From: Elusimicrobiota bacterium
Lineage (GTDB): Bacteria; Elusimicrobiota; Elusimicrobia; FEN-1173; JAKLIF01
Reading direction: 5' to 3'
Length of the DNA stretch: 41,579 nucleotides
NCBI GenBank assembly: GCA_022709755.1
Contig: JAKLIF010000009.1
Location: forward strand, 74,694-116,272
Both the position numbers and the translations under genes were made by a program. The notes below the pieces were generated by a model. That model did not search any database, was not told the origin of the DNA, and was given only the letters and a program-made list of their open reading frames with translations. Positions 1 through 8,943 of the stretch are shown in pieces (within the stretch, counting starts at the first letter, position 1; each line of letters begins with the position of its first letter).

Positions 1-1863
1 TCCGAGCCCCTTGGCCAACTCCTCATAACCCCGCACACGGACGGCATCCCATTCGCGGCTCAGCGTCAACTGCCGTATCGAGTAATAGGGCCTGGCCGTG
101 ACGTCGATGGCCTTCAGCTTCCATCCGTCCTCATTCATCGTTTCGACGGAAGGGACCAGGTCCTCTCCGATCAATAGCGCTTCCCGGATCCCCCGGCCCG
201 AAAGCGCCTCCAGCGCCTTCATCTGGCCGGGGAGCGCGTCCCGCCATTCATATCGTTGGATCTCATCCTCGCACCGCCGTTCCCAATCTCCGCGAACCCG
301 CCCCTTCAAAACATAGCGGTCTTCAACCTCCCGGAGGAATGTCTTAATCCCCCGGATCACGGCCACTCGTTCCTCTCTGGACAGGGTCCATTCGCTGTAA
401 AAATAAAGTCCTCTCCTGTTCCATTCCATCTCATGACGACGGTCCAGGCGTTCCTTCAGATAAACATCCCGCCCTCGAAGACTCGCCAGGAGCTCGGCAT
501 AAAGACGCACATGAGAGTTCCGCTCCCGATCCGACAGGGCATGACCCCATTCCGTCACCAAGGACCGCACCAAAGGCAGTGTCCGCAACAAGTTGACATA
601 CATGGCCAGTTCCTGGGCGGATTCGATCTCTTCCTTGCTGAACGTCGGGGTGGATAAAACCTGGTTGATCAGGCGGGGGTCATAGGTCAATCCCAGGACC
701 TCCTTTTCATTCCACAGTTCCGTCCCCGGATAGATCTGGGTCCGATAGGTGATGACCTGCGTTTCCCCGAAAGACACCGCCCAATTCAGACTGGTGAGAT
801 AAGACTCCGGGGTGTCCTTCGGGAGAGGCAACATCAGGTTGATCACCTTCGCCGACAAGGAGCCCTGTTTTTCCAGCGCCGACAGATTCCGGTCCGTCTT
901 GTCACGGTCGAAACCGCGGGAGACCGTCTTCAACACATCCTTGTGGATGCTCTGAACACCGAACGCCATGAACAGTTGAGGGGAATTCAATAAGGTCCGG
1001 AGGTCGTCATCCACATGGGTCACCTCCCCGTTGAAAGCCAAGATCACGTTCTTCCCTTCCGCCACGGCATTGAACGACCTCAAGCACCGATCCATCAGGA
1101 GCTGTTCCATGAAGGGATCCGCGTTGATGACCACCAACACCGCTTTTCCCTTGATAGAGATGATCCGTTTCATATCCGCGACCACCCGTTCCGTCGGGAA
1201 ATAGCGGGGCTTATGACGGTCGACGGATCTCTGGCAGAACTTACAGGAATACGGGCACCCGCGGGCGAACTCCACATAAGAGAACACGCTGGAGGTCTTC
1301 CCGACGTCGATCGCCCCGGTCATATAAGGAGAAGGGATCACGCTCAAGTCCTCCATCAAAGGCCGGTCGGAGGTGACTTCGATCTTTCCATTCCGCCGAT
1401 ACGTCAATCCGGCCACGGCGCCCCATTCCCGTCCGCTCAACCAGGCTTTCAGCAGTTCCAGGAACGTCTCTTCCCCTTCCCCGCGAACAACGACATCCGC
1501 CCAAGCCTGAGCCGCCAACGGCTGCCCTCCCAGGTCGTATTCCGCGCTGGGTCCTCCCAGAACGATTTTCGTCGAGGGGGCGATCCGTTTCAGTTCCCGG
1601 GCCACGTCTATCACTCCCTCGATGTTCCATATATAACACGCAAACCCCACGACATCGGGCCGTTCGCGCGATAAAGCGCCCACGATGTCCTTCAGGTTCT
1701 TGTCTTTCCGATAACAGAACTCCTGTATCGATATATCGCACCGGGACGCGACCATCTCATCGGTTCCGGAAAAAGCCTTCAAATTGGCCAGACTGAGGAA
1801 AGGATGCCAAGGGTCATGGGGTTGAACGCCGCACAAGACGATCTTCATTCGTTTTTCAGTCAT
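1..1863 (-). CDS. B12-binding-type radical SAM protein, paralogue 1 (3' end cut by window)
   Basis: The frame runs open from ATG at 1863 to base 1, giving 621 residues; its full-length paralogues here are about 700, so roughly 80-90 C-terminal residues lie outside. An N-terminal Rossmann-like B12-binding-type domain (about 6-140, with GGPSAEYD and WADVVVRGEGEETF) precedes a radical SAM domain with the 4Fe-4S cysteines C203, C207 and C210 (RGCPYSCKFC). A conserved region after the barrel reads PGTELWNEKEVLGLTYDP. The classical DxHxxG cobalamin-ligand motif is not seen, so B12 binding is assumed from architecture. The start follows the stop of the upstream paralogue by 2 bp, so they are probably co-transcribed; an inner ATG at 1848 aligns with the MK(I/V) starts of the paralogues. 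This copy is closer to paralogue 3 than to paralogue 2. The substrate is unknown. Confidence 0.9.
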   Translation of the reverse strand, partial: MTEKRMKIVLCGVQPHDPWHPFLSLANLKAFSGTDEMVASRCDISIQEFCYRKDKNLKDIVGALSRERPDVVGFACYIWNIEGVIDVARELKRIAPSTKIVLGGPSAEYDLGGQPLAAQAWADVVVRGEGEETFLELLKAWLSGREWGAVAGLTYRRNGKIEVTSDRPLMEDLSVIPSPYMTGAIDVGKTSSVFSYVEFARGCPYSCKFCQRSVDRHKPRYFPTERVVADMKRIISIKGKAVLVVINADPFMEQLLMDRCLRSFNAVAEGKNVILAFNGEVTHVDDDLRTLLNSPQLFMAFGVQSIHKDVLKTVSRGFDRDKTDRNLSALEKQGSLSAKVINLMLPLPKDTPESYLTSLNWAVSFGETQVITYRTQIYPGTELWNEKEVLGLTYDPRLINQVLSTPTFSKEEIESAQELAMYVNLLRTLPLVRSLVTEWGHALSDRERNSHVRLYAELLASLRGRDVYLKERLDRRHEMEWNRRGLYFYSEWTLSREERVAVIRGIKTFLREVEDRYVLKGRVRGDWERRCEDEIQRYEWRDALPGQMKALEALSGRGIREALLIGEDLVPSVETMNEDGWKLKAIDVTARPYYSIRQLTLSREWDAVRVRGYEELAKGLG

Positions 1864-1865
1864 GC

Positions 1866-3959
1866 TCAATGATCCCTCTGCCAACATCGAGCAAAAACAG
1901 GGATCCCCGACAGGGAGCCCACTTCCATTCGTCCGGCCTCCAAATACCCCAACCCCTTCAACACGTGCTCGAGTCGCCCGTTCCCCGTGAGATCATCGCC
2001 GTCACGTTCCAGGAACATGATCATGGCTCGGGGCTCCGCATAACGATCAAGATGGTTCATCTTATCTTCCAGACGGGCGTCCTGACACAAGGTCCCCCAC
2101 ATCCGCTCAAAAACAAGTTTTTGAAATCCCTTCCAGGGGGCTTGGGAGAGCGAATCGTACGAGGCGACCCGGATCCTGTCCCATTCCGCACTCAACGTCA
2201 GTTGCTGGATGGACTGACAGGCGCGTTCCGTCACATCCACTCCATGCAGGCGCCATCCCGCGCCGTTCAATCCCTCGATGACGCCCACGATGTCCCTCCC
2301 GACCAAAACGCCATTCTTCCGGTCCCCCTCGGTCTTCAGCGCTTGTTTCAGATATCCTTCCAGATGATCCAGCCACTCATACCGCTCCATCGCCGTCCGG
2401 ATCCGGCCTCCCCAATCCCCGTCGGACGGGAACTCCGGCGAGATGATTTCCAAATATTCCCCCAAAGACTCCAACAGGGCCAAGCGATCCTCTTTGGCCA
2501 ACATGAACTCGTTATCCCAGTAGAGTCCCCGGCGGCTCCAATCCACGGAGTTCTTCATATCCAATCGTTCCCTCAAATACTCATCCTGATCCGTCACCCA
2601 CTCGATAAAACGTTCGGCCGCCGTCACGAACGGGGCCTCCGCGCTTCCCGACAAAGAGTGGCCGTATCTCCAAAAGAAATCCCTGATCAGAGGGACCGTC
2701 CGCAACGCATTGATCCTGGTCACAAGCTCATGCGCCGCATTCAGTTCTTCATTCGACAAGGTGGGGGTTGAGACCAACAGATTCATCTGTTCCGGATTAT
2801 ATTCCAATCCGTATTCCCGGCTCTTCAGCCACAATTCAGTGCCGGGAAGGACCAATGTCCTGAACAAGATGATATGGTGCGGATTGACCGACAGGCACCA
2901 CTCGACCGTCGACCGGAAGGATTTCCAATCATCCCGGGGAAGGCCGATGATGACATGCAATATGATCTTCGCCAGAGGCGCTTTTTCCCTCAATTTCAAT
3001 GCGGTGGCTCGCGCCCGAGTCGCATCGAATTGCCGGTTCGCTCCCGCCAACACCTGCGGATCGGTGCTTTGTATTCCCAAGGCGATGACGATCTGCGGGG
3101 AATTCAGCGGTTCGATCAGATCGTCCTTGAGATGCATGACGTCCCCGTTGAACGACAACAGGGCGTTCTTCCCCTCAGAAAGCCTGTAAAAGTTCATCAA
3201 CAGGCGCTTCGTCCGGTCCGTCCTCATAAAAGGATCGGCATCGCTGAGAACCAGCATCCCTTTGCCTCTCTTGCGAAGGATGTGATCCATCTCCGCCTCT
3301 ATTCTCTCCAACGAGAACAGCCGCGCCCGTTGCTGCAAATTCGGCCTTTTGCAATAACTGCACGAAAAGGGACATCCCCGGGACACCTCGACATAGTTAT
3401 TGGTGGTCTCCACCTTCTCCAGATCGATCATCCCCGACAGGTAGGGGGACGGGATACGGTCCAGTTCGCCCAACAACGCCCGATCTTCCGTCGATTGGAC
3501 CTCCTCCCCTTCACGAAATGTAATCCCCTCGACGCCCGACAACGGGGCCCCGTCCTCCCAAGCCCTCACCAATTCGCTGAAGGTGATCTCCCCCTCCCCT
3601 CGGACGACGACATCCGCCCAATCCAGATACCGTTCGGGACCGCACGACTCGTCATAGACGTTCGGTCCTCCCAAAACGATCTTGACCCGGTCATCCCGAC
3701 GCCGCAGTTCACGTCCGATGGATTCAACCCCCGACATGTTCCACACATAACAGGTGAAACCGATCACGTCGGCCCCCTGATCCTTCAACGCATTCAAGAT
3801 CTCCTCGTCATCCCCGCCACCCCGGTAGTGATACTCAAGAACCCGGATATCCGATTTCACCCGAACCCCCTCGCCTCCCTTCGCGTATGATTGGAGGTTG
3901 TAGAGACTCAGGAAGGGGTATCCGCGATACGTCTGGATCCCGACCAGCAGCACTTTCAT
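1866..3959 (-). CDS. B12-binding-type radical SAM protein, paralogue 2
   Basis: This protein of about 697 residues has a B12-binding-type Rossmann domain (MKVLLVGIQ start, then IVLGGPNVYD and WADVVVRGEGE), a radical SAM core with CxxxCxxC (RGCPFSCSYC; C196, C200, C203 from this start) and a long C-terminal extension. The start at 3959 aligns with both paralogues and avoids overlap; an upstream in-frame ATG at 3998 would add 13 residues and overlap paralogue 3 by 25 bp. The final ~170 residues (containing DIVGVIEGLNGAGW and QQLTLSAEWDRIRVASYDSL) recur in paralogue 3, and the part of paralogue 1 inside the window matches them too. I do not recognise that domain. Family knowledge suggests methylation or another radical reaction on an unreactive carbon, but no substrate can be read from the sequence. 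Confidence 0.92.
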   Translation of the reverse strand: MKVLLVGIQTYRGYPFLSLYNLQSYAKGGEGVRVKSDIRVLEYHYRGGGDDEEILNALKDQGADVIGFTCYVWNMSGVESIGRELRRRDDRVKIVLGGPNVYDESCGPERYLDWADVVVRGEGEITFSELVRAWEDGAPLSGVEGITFREGEEVQSTEDRALLGELDRIPSPYLSGMIDLEKVETTNNYVEVSRGCPFSCSYCKRPNLQQRARLFSLERIEAEMDHILRKRGKGMLVLSDADPFMRTDRTKRLLMNFYRLSEGKNALLSFNGDVMHLKDDLIEPLNSPQIVIALGIQSTDPQVLAGANRQFDATRARATALKLREKAPLAKIILHVIIGLPRDDWKSFRSTVEWCLSVNPHHIILFRTLVLPGTELWLKSREYGLEYNPEQMNLLVSTPTLSNEELNAAHELVTRINALRTVPLIRDFFWRYGHSLSGSAEAPFVTAAERFIEWVTDQDEYLRERLDMKNSVDWSRRGLYWDNEFMLAKEDRLALLESLGEYLEIISPEFPSDGDWGGRIRTAMERYEWLDHLEGYLKQALKTEGDRKNGVLVGRDIVGVIEGLNGAGWRLHGVDVTERACQSIQQLTLSAEWDRIRVASYDSLSQAPWKGFQKLVFERMWGTLCQDARLEDKMNHLDRYAEPRAMIMFLERDGDDLTGNGRLEHVLKGLGYLEAGRMEVGSLSGIPVFARCWQRDH

Positions 3960-3973
3960 CCGTCGATCCGCCG

Positions 3974-6088
3974 TCACGGAGAGACCTTTCTCCAACATTT
4001 CGCCGCGATCTTTTCCGATCCGATGTCCCCGACCTCATGACGACCAGACTCCACATAACCCATTCTTTCCAATAATCTCCCCAGGCGGCCGCCATCAGAC
4101 GGATCAGCCGCCGCTTCATCCAAAAACGTGATAGACTCCATCCCCTCCATGAGCCCCCTCAAGGTCTGTTCCGCCCGTTCATCCCCGTTCAACGTATTCC
4201 ACATCCGTTCCAGAACGACCGATCTCACTCCTTCGTTTCGCATCTCCCGCAATTCCTCGTAGGAAGCCACCCGGACCTTGTCCCATTCCCGGCTCAACGT
4301 CAACTGCCGTATCGAATAGTATGGCCTCTTCGTCACATCGATCCCTCTCAATCCCCACCCCTCTCCGTTCAGTTCCTCCACGACACCGACAATATCGCTC
4401 CCCAACAACAACGCGTCCCGGACCCCGGCGATCTTTCCGTCGAGTTTCCTCATATAACCGCTCAGATTCGCCAACCATTCGTATCGCCGGATCTCGTCGC
4501 CGGTCCGGTTCTCCAGATCATCCGCCCGAGGGAGATCATGGTCCCGTCCGACCTCTTTCAGATAGGCCGCCAATCCCTTCAAAACCGCCACCCGTTCCTC
4601 TTTCTCGAGGGTGAATTCATTGTCCCAGAACAATCCCCGACGGCTCCATTCCATGGATCGGCCCCGATCCAGACGCCCCCTCAGAGTCCCGTCATGGTCC
4701 CGCAACCATCCCATGAAAGCCCGGTGGACATGGACCTGCGCTCCGTCCACTGTCCCCTTCAACAACTCGCCATAGGACCACAACAAGTCTCGCACCAAGG
4801 GCATCGTCCGCAACAAAACGATGTCCGTCGCCAATTCCTGCATCCGGTTCATCTCGATATCCGAAAAAGTCGGCGTCTCCAGGATCTGATTGAGCAGAGA
4901 GGGGTCGTATTTCAAACCGAGGGATTCCCGCTCGTTCCACAGCCCCGTCCCCGGCAAAAGGAACGTGCGGTAAACGGTGATTTGATCCACATGGAGAGAC
5001 AGGCACCAATCCAGAGTATGTAAAAACGATCGCGGCGTATCCTTTGGCAAACCCAACATGATCTGCAACGCGATCTTCGCCTTCGGCGCCAGCGACTGCA
5101 ATTTCTTTAAATTCGTCTCCACCCGCTCCAGGTCGAACTGGCGGTCGATGGCTTTCAAGACCTCTCCATCCGTGCTCTGAACCCCGAACGCCAGCAGCAC
5201 CTTGGGACTGTCCAGACTCCCGACCATCCCCTCTTTCAGATGGACCACATTCCCGTTCAACTCACAAACAATGTTCTTCCCCTTTGCCAATTCATGGAAA
5301 TGATCCATCACGCGGCGGAGCACCTCGGCCCCCTGGAAGGGATTGGTATCCAACAACTGCAGCGAGCCCTTCCCCCTTCTCCTGACGATGTAATCCATCT
5401 CCTGCCGTATCTTTTCCACGGGAAAATATCGCAATGTCTGACGGGATCCGTGCTGACAGTATCGACAACCATAAGGGCATCCTCTGGACACCTCCACATA
5501 GTTCACCACCGTGTTGACGGTCCGCAAATCGATCAGGTTCATCAGGTAGGGCGACGGGATACGCCCCAAGTCCTCCAGCGGAGGGCGGTCCTCCGTCCGC
5601 CGTATTTCACCCTTCTCGCGGTAGGTGACCCCTCGCACGTCCCGATAGCCGTCCCCTCCTCCCCGCCACACCGCCAACAACTCCAAAAAAGTCTCTTCCC
5701 CTTCCCCCCGGACGACAAGATCCGCCCATTCATTTTCCCGGAGCGTCTCCCGGTCGATGTCCCCCACGTTCGGACCGCCCAAAATGATCGTGACCTGAGG
5801 GACCCGTCGTTTCAATTCCCGGCCCACAGCCGCGACACCGACCCAATTCCACACAAAGCACGTGAACCCGACCACCCGTGGATCCTGGGCTTGGATCCGG
5901 TCCACCAAGGAAGGAACGTCCGCCTCCGTCCGATAGGCACAATCGAGGATGACGATGTCTGTCCCGTCACGGACCTTCGGATCGGCCAAGGCGCAGGCTT
6001 TCAGGTTCGCCAAACCCAAAAAAGGGCGGGGCCACCGCACTTGAACAGCGGCCAGAACGATCTTCATTTTTTCAGAAGCAATATCCAT
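3974..6088 (-). CDS. B12-binding-type radical SAM protein, paralogue 3 (first gene of trio)
   Basis: This is the promoter-proximal member of the trio, about 704 residues from the chosen start. It has a B12-binding-type domain (MKIVLAAVQ, IILGGPNVGD, WADLVVRGEGEETF), radical SAM cysteines in RGCPYGCRYC, and the shared C-terminal domain (DIVGVVEELNGEGW, SIRQLTLSREWDKVRVASYE). The start is uncertain: GTG at 6124 abuts a GGAGG with no spacer, ATG codons lie at 6094 and 6088, and ATG at 6067 gives the paralogue-like MKIVLAA. A TACAAT at 6095-6100 could be a -10 box, which would favour 6088 or 6067. It is divergent from the amidase gene across a very short gap. Paralogues 1 and 3 keep near-identical stretches of DNA, which points to tandem duplication. 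Confidence 0.92.
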   Translation of the reverse strand: MDIASEKMKIVLAAVQVRWPRPFLGLANLKACALADPKVRDGTDIVILDCAYRTEADVPSLVDRIQAQDPRVVGFTCFVWNWVGVAAVGRELKRRVPQVTIILGGPNVGDIDRETLRENEWADLVVRGEGEETFLELLAVWRGGGDGYRDVRGVTYREKGEIRRTEDRPPLEDLGRIPSPYLMNLIDLRTVNTVVNYVEVSRGCPYGCRYCQHGSRQTLRYFPVEKIRQEMDYIVRRRGKGSLQLLDTNPFQGAEVLRRVMDHFHELAKGKNIVCELNGNVVHLKEGMVGSLDSPKVLLAFGVQSTDGEVLKAIDRQFDLERVETNLKKLQSLAPKAKIALQIMLGLPKDTPRSFLHTLDWCLSLHVDQITVYRTFLLPGTGLWNERESLGLKYDPSLLNQILETPTFSDIEMNRMQELATDIVLLRTMPLVRDLLWSYGELLKGTVDGAQVHVHRAFMGWLRDHDGTLRGRLDRGRSMEWSRRGLFWDNEFTLEKEERVAVLKGLAAYLKEVGRDHDLPRADDLENRTGDEIRRYEWLANLSGYMRKLDGKIAGVRDALLLGSDIVGVVEELNGEGWGLRGIDVTKRPYYSIRQLTLSREWDKVRVASYEELREMRNEGVRSVVLERMWNTLNGDERAEQTLRGLMEGMESITFLDEAAADPSDGGRLGRLLERMGYVESGRHEVGDIGSEKIAAKCWRKVSP

Positions 6089-6142
6089 TTTCATATTGTA
6101 AAATAGGCGGATTAAAAGGTTCACCCTCCGACGATTAATTAT

Positions 6143-6895
6143 ATGACAAATTTGACGTATTGTCCGGCGCTCTCAGTGTCTTATGCCCTCAAGTGGGCCC
6201 TGATGCATAACGACGCCTACATCTTCTACAAGAACAACTGCGCCAATTACGTCTCCCAATGTCTTTTGGCGGGAGGATTGAACCTGGCGGCCAGCGGCCA
6301 CAAGGTGGACAGCAAGGGTTCCATCTATTACGTCCGGCGGCTTTTCGAAGCCCTGAGCGTCTTGGGACTGTCGACACTCGCCATCAACGAGATCCCGGAC
6401 GAATTAGCCCCCGGCGACCTCATCTTCTTCGGTTGCCGTCACGAAGAGGCGCGCAATTTCGATGCCGGCAACGAATTCCAACACATCGGCATCATCACGA
6501 TGGGCCGGGGAGAAGGGGCCCGACTCTGCAGTCAGACAGAAGCGCGTTTAAACTGGCCCATCGAGAAATGCTATCCGTCTTTTTTTCCGAAAGCGCGTTT
6601 CTGCCGCATCGACGTGACAGCCCCCCGGATTGAACTCCAAACGCCGGAAGGGACTCCGGTCGACGTTTCAAAACCCATCGCCCAAAAGAACATCATTCTT
6701 TCGGTCACCGACGACCGGTCCGGGCTCAAGAGCGTGGTCATGACGGAGGCCGGGATCCAACAGACCCGATCGCTGGACAAGATCCAAGGCAAAACGACGA
6801 GGCGGCCCCTCCGACTCGACAAAGGCCGCTATCGGGTCGAAGCGTCGGACGACGCGAACAACAAATCTTATTTGGATTTTGAAATAGGGATTTAA
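6143..6895 (+). CDS. Amidase_6-type (NlpC/P60-like) cysteine amidase with C-terminal Ig-like domain
   Basis: This 250-residue protein opens with SVSYALKWALMHNDAY and the nucleophile motif NNCANYVSQCLLAGG (C33). The pairing histidine is probably H114 in EFQHIGIITM, after PGDLIFFG. This matches the putative amidase domain family PF12671, papain-like hydrolases that cut amide or peptidoglycan cross-link bonds. From about residue 155 (VTAPRIELQTPEG) to the end lies one bacterial Ig-like fold, with DDRSGLKSV, KGRYRVEASDDANNKSY and a final beta strand. I see no signal peptide or membrane segment, so it may act in the cytoplasm, which is unusual for a wall amidase. It diverges from the radical SAM trio, and its stop overlaps the converging stop of the serine hydrolase. 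It could trim a peptide product, but that is inference. Confidence 0.85.
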   Translation: MTNLTYCPALSVSYALKWALMHNDAYIFYKNNCANYVSQCLLAGGLNLAASGHKVDSKGSIYYVRRLFEALSVLGLSTLAINEIPDELAPGDLIFFGCRHEEARNFDAGNEFQHIGIITMGRGEGARLCSQTEARLNWPIEKCYPSFFPKARFCRIDVTAPRIELQTPEGTPVDVSKPIAQKNIILSVTDDRSGLKSVVMTEAGIQQTRSLDKIQGKTTRRPLRLDKGRYRVEASDDANNKSYLDFEIGI

Positions 6896-7953
6896 ACCGA
6901 CGCGGCCCAACCGAGCACGGCATCCATGACCGCGGCACGCACATCCATCAGCGCGTTCTTCCCCGAGAACCGGGGAGCCGCATAAACCCGGTTCGACAGA
7001 AAGACCGCCATCACATCATATTCGGGGTCGATGACCATCATCGTCCCCGTGTATCCCAGATGACCGTAGGCCCGAGGGGAGGCGCGGTCGCTCATCCACC
7101 TTCGGACGCCTATTTTCCAACCATAACCGACGGATTCGCCGAGATTATCGCGATCGAATCGGCTCGATACAGCCCGCCCATGAAGTCTTTCGTCGAACAA
7201 ACCGCGTCCGCTCTCGCGCCAACGGGCCGCAAGGCGGCAGACATCCCGGGCCGAGGCGAAGAGGCCGGCATGTCCGGCGACACCCCCCATCACCCAAGCC
7301 ACATCGTCATGAACCTCACCGACGACGCGCTTTTCGTCACGGCCGAACCGCCAGACCGACGCGCCGGCGACGGAGGCCCCCTTCGCCGGATTGTATCGGA
7401 CCGCCGCACACCCCAGATCGCCCCGCGCCATCGTCTCGACCGCCTGAGAGAGGGGTTGCCCGGTGATCTTCTCTATGATCAACCCCAACAAGATATGGTC
7501 GTTATCGTTATAAAACGACCGGCTGCCCGGTTTAAAAGCCCGCGCCGATCCGCGCAGAAGACGAACCACCTCCGCCCGATCACGGCCGAACAATTCCGTG
7601 TGTTCATACAGGGGGACCGTCAATCCGCCGCTATGCGTCAGCAGGTGATGGACCCGCACATCCGACCCCTCGAAATCCGCCAGATACGCGCCGATCGATT
7701 CCTCCAGATCCAGTCGCCCGTTCGACACCAGTCTCAACGCCAAGGTCGTCACGAACATCTTCGTCAGGGAAGCCAGGTCATACAGAGTCTCTCCGGTCAC
7801 GGGCCCGTCGGCGGCCGTCCCCAAAGTCCCGTATGCTTTGTCGAGGACCACGCCTCCCCTCACAGAGACAACGACCTGCCCCCCGGGAAACAGCCCCGAG
7901 GAGATCGCAGAACCCATGACACCCGCTATCCGCTCCGTCAACGGTCCGTTCAT
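6892..7953 (-). CDS. Beta-lactamase-fold serine hydrolase (class C/PBP4-like)
   Basis: This 353-residue protein carries the three active-site motifs of the beta-lactamase/penicillin-binding serine hydrolase family: S62-x-x-K65 in ASLTKMFVTT, the tyrosine motif at Y148 (FYNDNDHILLG, where relatives have YSN or YSD) and an H-x-G motif in HLGYTGTM near the C terminus. LLTHSGGL is also typical. Such enzymes are D-amino-acid peptidases, esterases or amidases. ATG at 7953 overlaps the preceding glycosyltransferase stop (ATGA), so it is translationally coupled as the last gene of the operon. I see no clear signal peptide, so a cytoplasmic role on a small peptide or ester is possible. The stop codon overlaps that of the converging amidase gene (TTTAA shared). 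Confidence 0.88.
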   Translation of the reverse strand: MNGPLTERIAGVMGSAISSGLFPGGQVVVSVRGGVVLDKAYGTLGTAADGPVTGETLYDLASLTKMFVTTLALRLVSNGRLDLEESIGAYLADFEGSDVRVHHLLTHSGGLTVPLYEHTELFGRDRAEVVRLLRGSARAFKPGSRSFYNDNDHILLGLIIEKITGQPLSQAVETMARGDLGCAAVRYNPAKGASVAGASVWRFGRDEKRVVGEVHDDVAWVMGGVAGHAGLFASARDVCRLAARWRESGRGLFDERLHGRAVSSRFDRDNLGESVGYGWKIGVRRWMSDRASPRAYGHLGYTGTMMVIDPEYDVMAVFLSNRVYAAPRFSGKNALMDVRAAVMDAVLGWAASV

Positions 7954-8942
7954 CGACTCAACGCGATCACCTTTTCCACGAAATGGGCCATATCGAAATT
8001 CCGTTCCGCCAAACGGCGGCATTGAGCCCCGTCGGTGGACAGCATCTGGGCGACGTCCTCGCCCAACACATCCACGGACCGTTCCGAGTGAAACCCCGTG
8101 ATATTGGTCCGGATCAGCTCCGGCAGAGCGGCCTCCGTGACGGGCCCGCCGTATCCCAATCCCGCCGAGATCGCCGGGATCCCACAGGCCATGGCCTCCA
8201 TCACGCCCCGGGCGGAGGAAACGACCAGATCGAACCCCGGCAGGAAATTCTGAATGCATTGACACGGAATATAGTTGACCAGCGTGATCTTCTCCCCGCA
8301 CTCGTCGCTCAACTCCCAAAAACCTTCCCCGTCACCCAACACCGTCAGATCGACATCCTGTTTCAACAAAGCTCGGACAACATCCATCATGGTCTTCTTC
8401 TTGCGGCCTTCCAGACGGGAATACACCAGGATCCGGGGCCGGCGAGCGCCCCGCCCCCCGGCCGGGACCGGTTGAAACCGCCGGAGATCGACGCCTTGGT
8501 GGATCATCCGGAGCTTCCCCTCGGGGATCGATCTCTTCTGATACCGGTAAGCCGATTCCGATAGACAGACGAAGAAGGGACAGCGATCGAACGGATAGGC
8601 CCCCAGGGCATCATGGACGATCTTCACCGTCGGCGCCGAAAAATCGTATGTCGTCCACACCTCCTCCGCGATCACGTCCAGGACGACCCTCTCCGATCGA
8701 CGGGCCTTCTCGTTGAGCTGACGGAGATCGCCGATCCGGCAACGCTCCCTCAAGGGCTGGACCAACGCGAACTGCTCGGGAGCATCGACCAACAGTTCGA
8801 CCTCATGCCCCTGGCGATGGGCGACCGACACGAAATCATAGATGAAGCTCTGCTGGCCGTACGTCTGATATCTCCCCGCCAGACGGAACTGGCCCTGGTA
8901 GAGCGTATTGTCCGCGACAGACACCACGTAGAGCACTTTCAT
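7950..8942 (-). CDS. GT-B glycosyltransferase (GT4-like)
   Basis: This 330-residue protein has the two Rossmann domains of GT-B glycosyltransferases: an N-terminal acceptor half (MKVLYVVSVADNT, FIYDFVSVAHRQGHEVELLV) and a C-terminal donor-binding half starting near LVYSRLEGRKKKTMMDVVRA, then VLGDGEGFW and the EMAC-like signature VMEAMACGIPAISAG. It probably moves a sugar from a nucleotide-sugar donor to a small molecule, lipid or peptide; the acceptor cannot be read. A strong Shine-Dalgarno (GGAGGAG) ends 5 bp before ATG at 8942, just inside the end of the LanB-like gene, and the stop overlaps the serine hydrolase start. A hexose or sugar decoration of the operon's product is a reasonable inference. 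Confidence 0.88.
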   Translation of the reverse strand: MKVLYVVSVADNTLYQGQFRLAGRYQTYGQQSFIYDFVSVAHRQGHEVELLVDAPEQFALVQPLRERCRIGDLRQLNEKARRSERVVLDVIAEEVWTTYDFSAPTVKIVHDALGAYPFDRCPFFVCLSESAYRYQKRSIPEGKLRMIHQGVDLRRFQPVPAGGRGARRPRILVYSRLEGRKKKTMMDVVRALLKQDVDLTVLGDGEGFWELSDECGEKITLVNYIPCQCIQNFLPGFDLVVSSARGVMEAMACGIPAISAGLGYGGPVTEAALPELIRTNITGFHSERSVDVLGEDVAQMLSTDGAQCRRLAERNFDMAHFVEKVIALSR

Positions 8943-8943
8943 A

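Noticed and set aside
6892-8319. Longer version of the serine hydrolase starting at 8319
   Set aside because: The extra 122 residues overlap the glycosyltransferase gene in another frame and look non-coding; ATG at 7953 gives a normal ATGA overlap.
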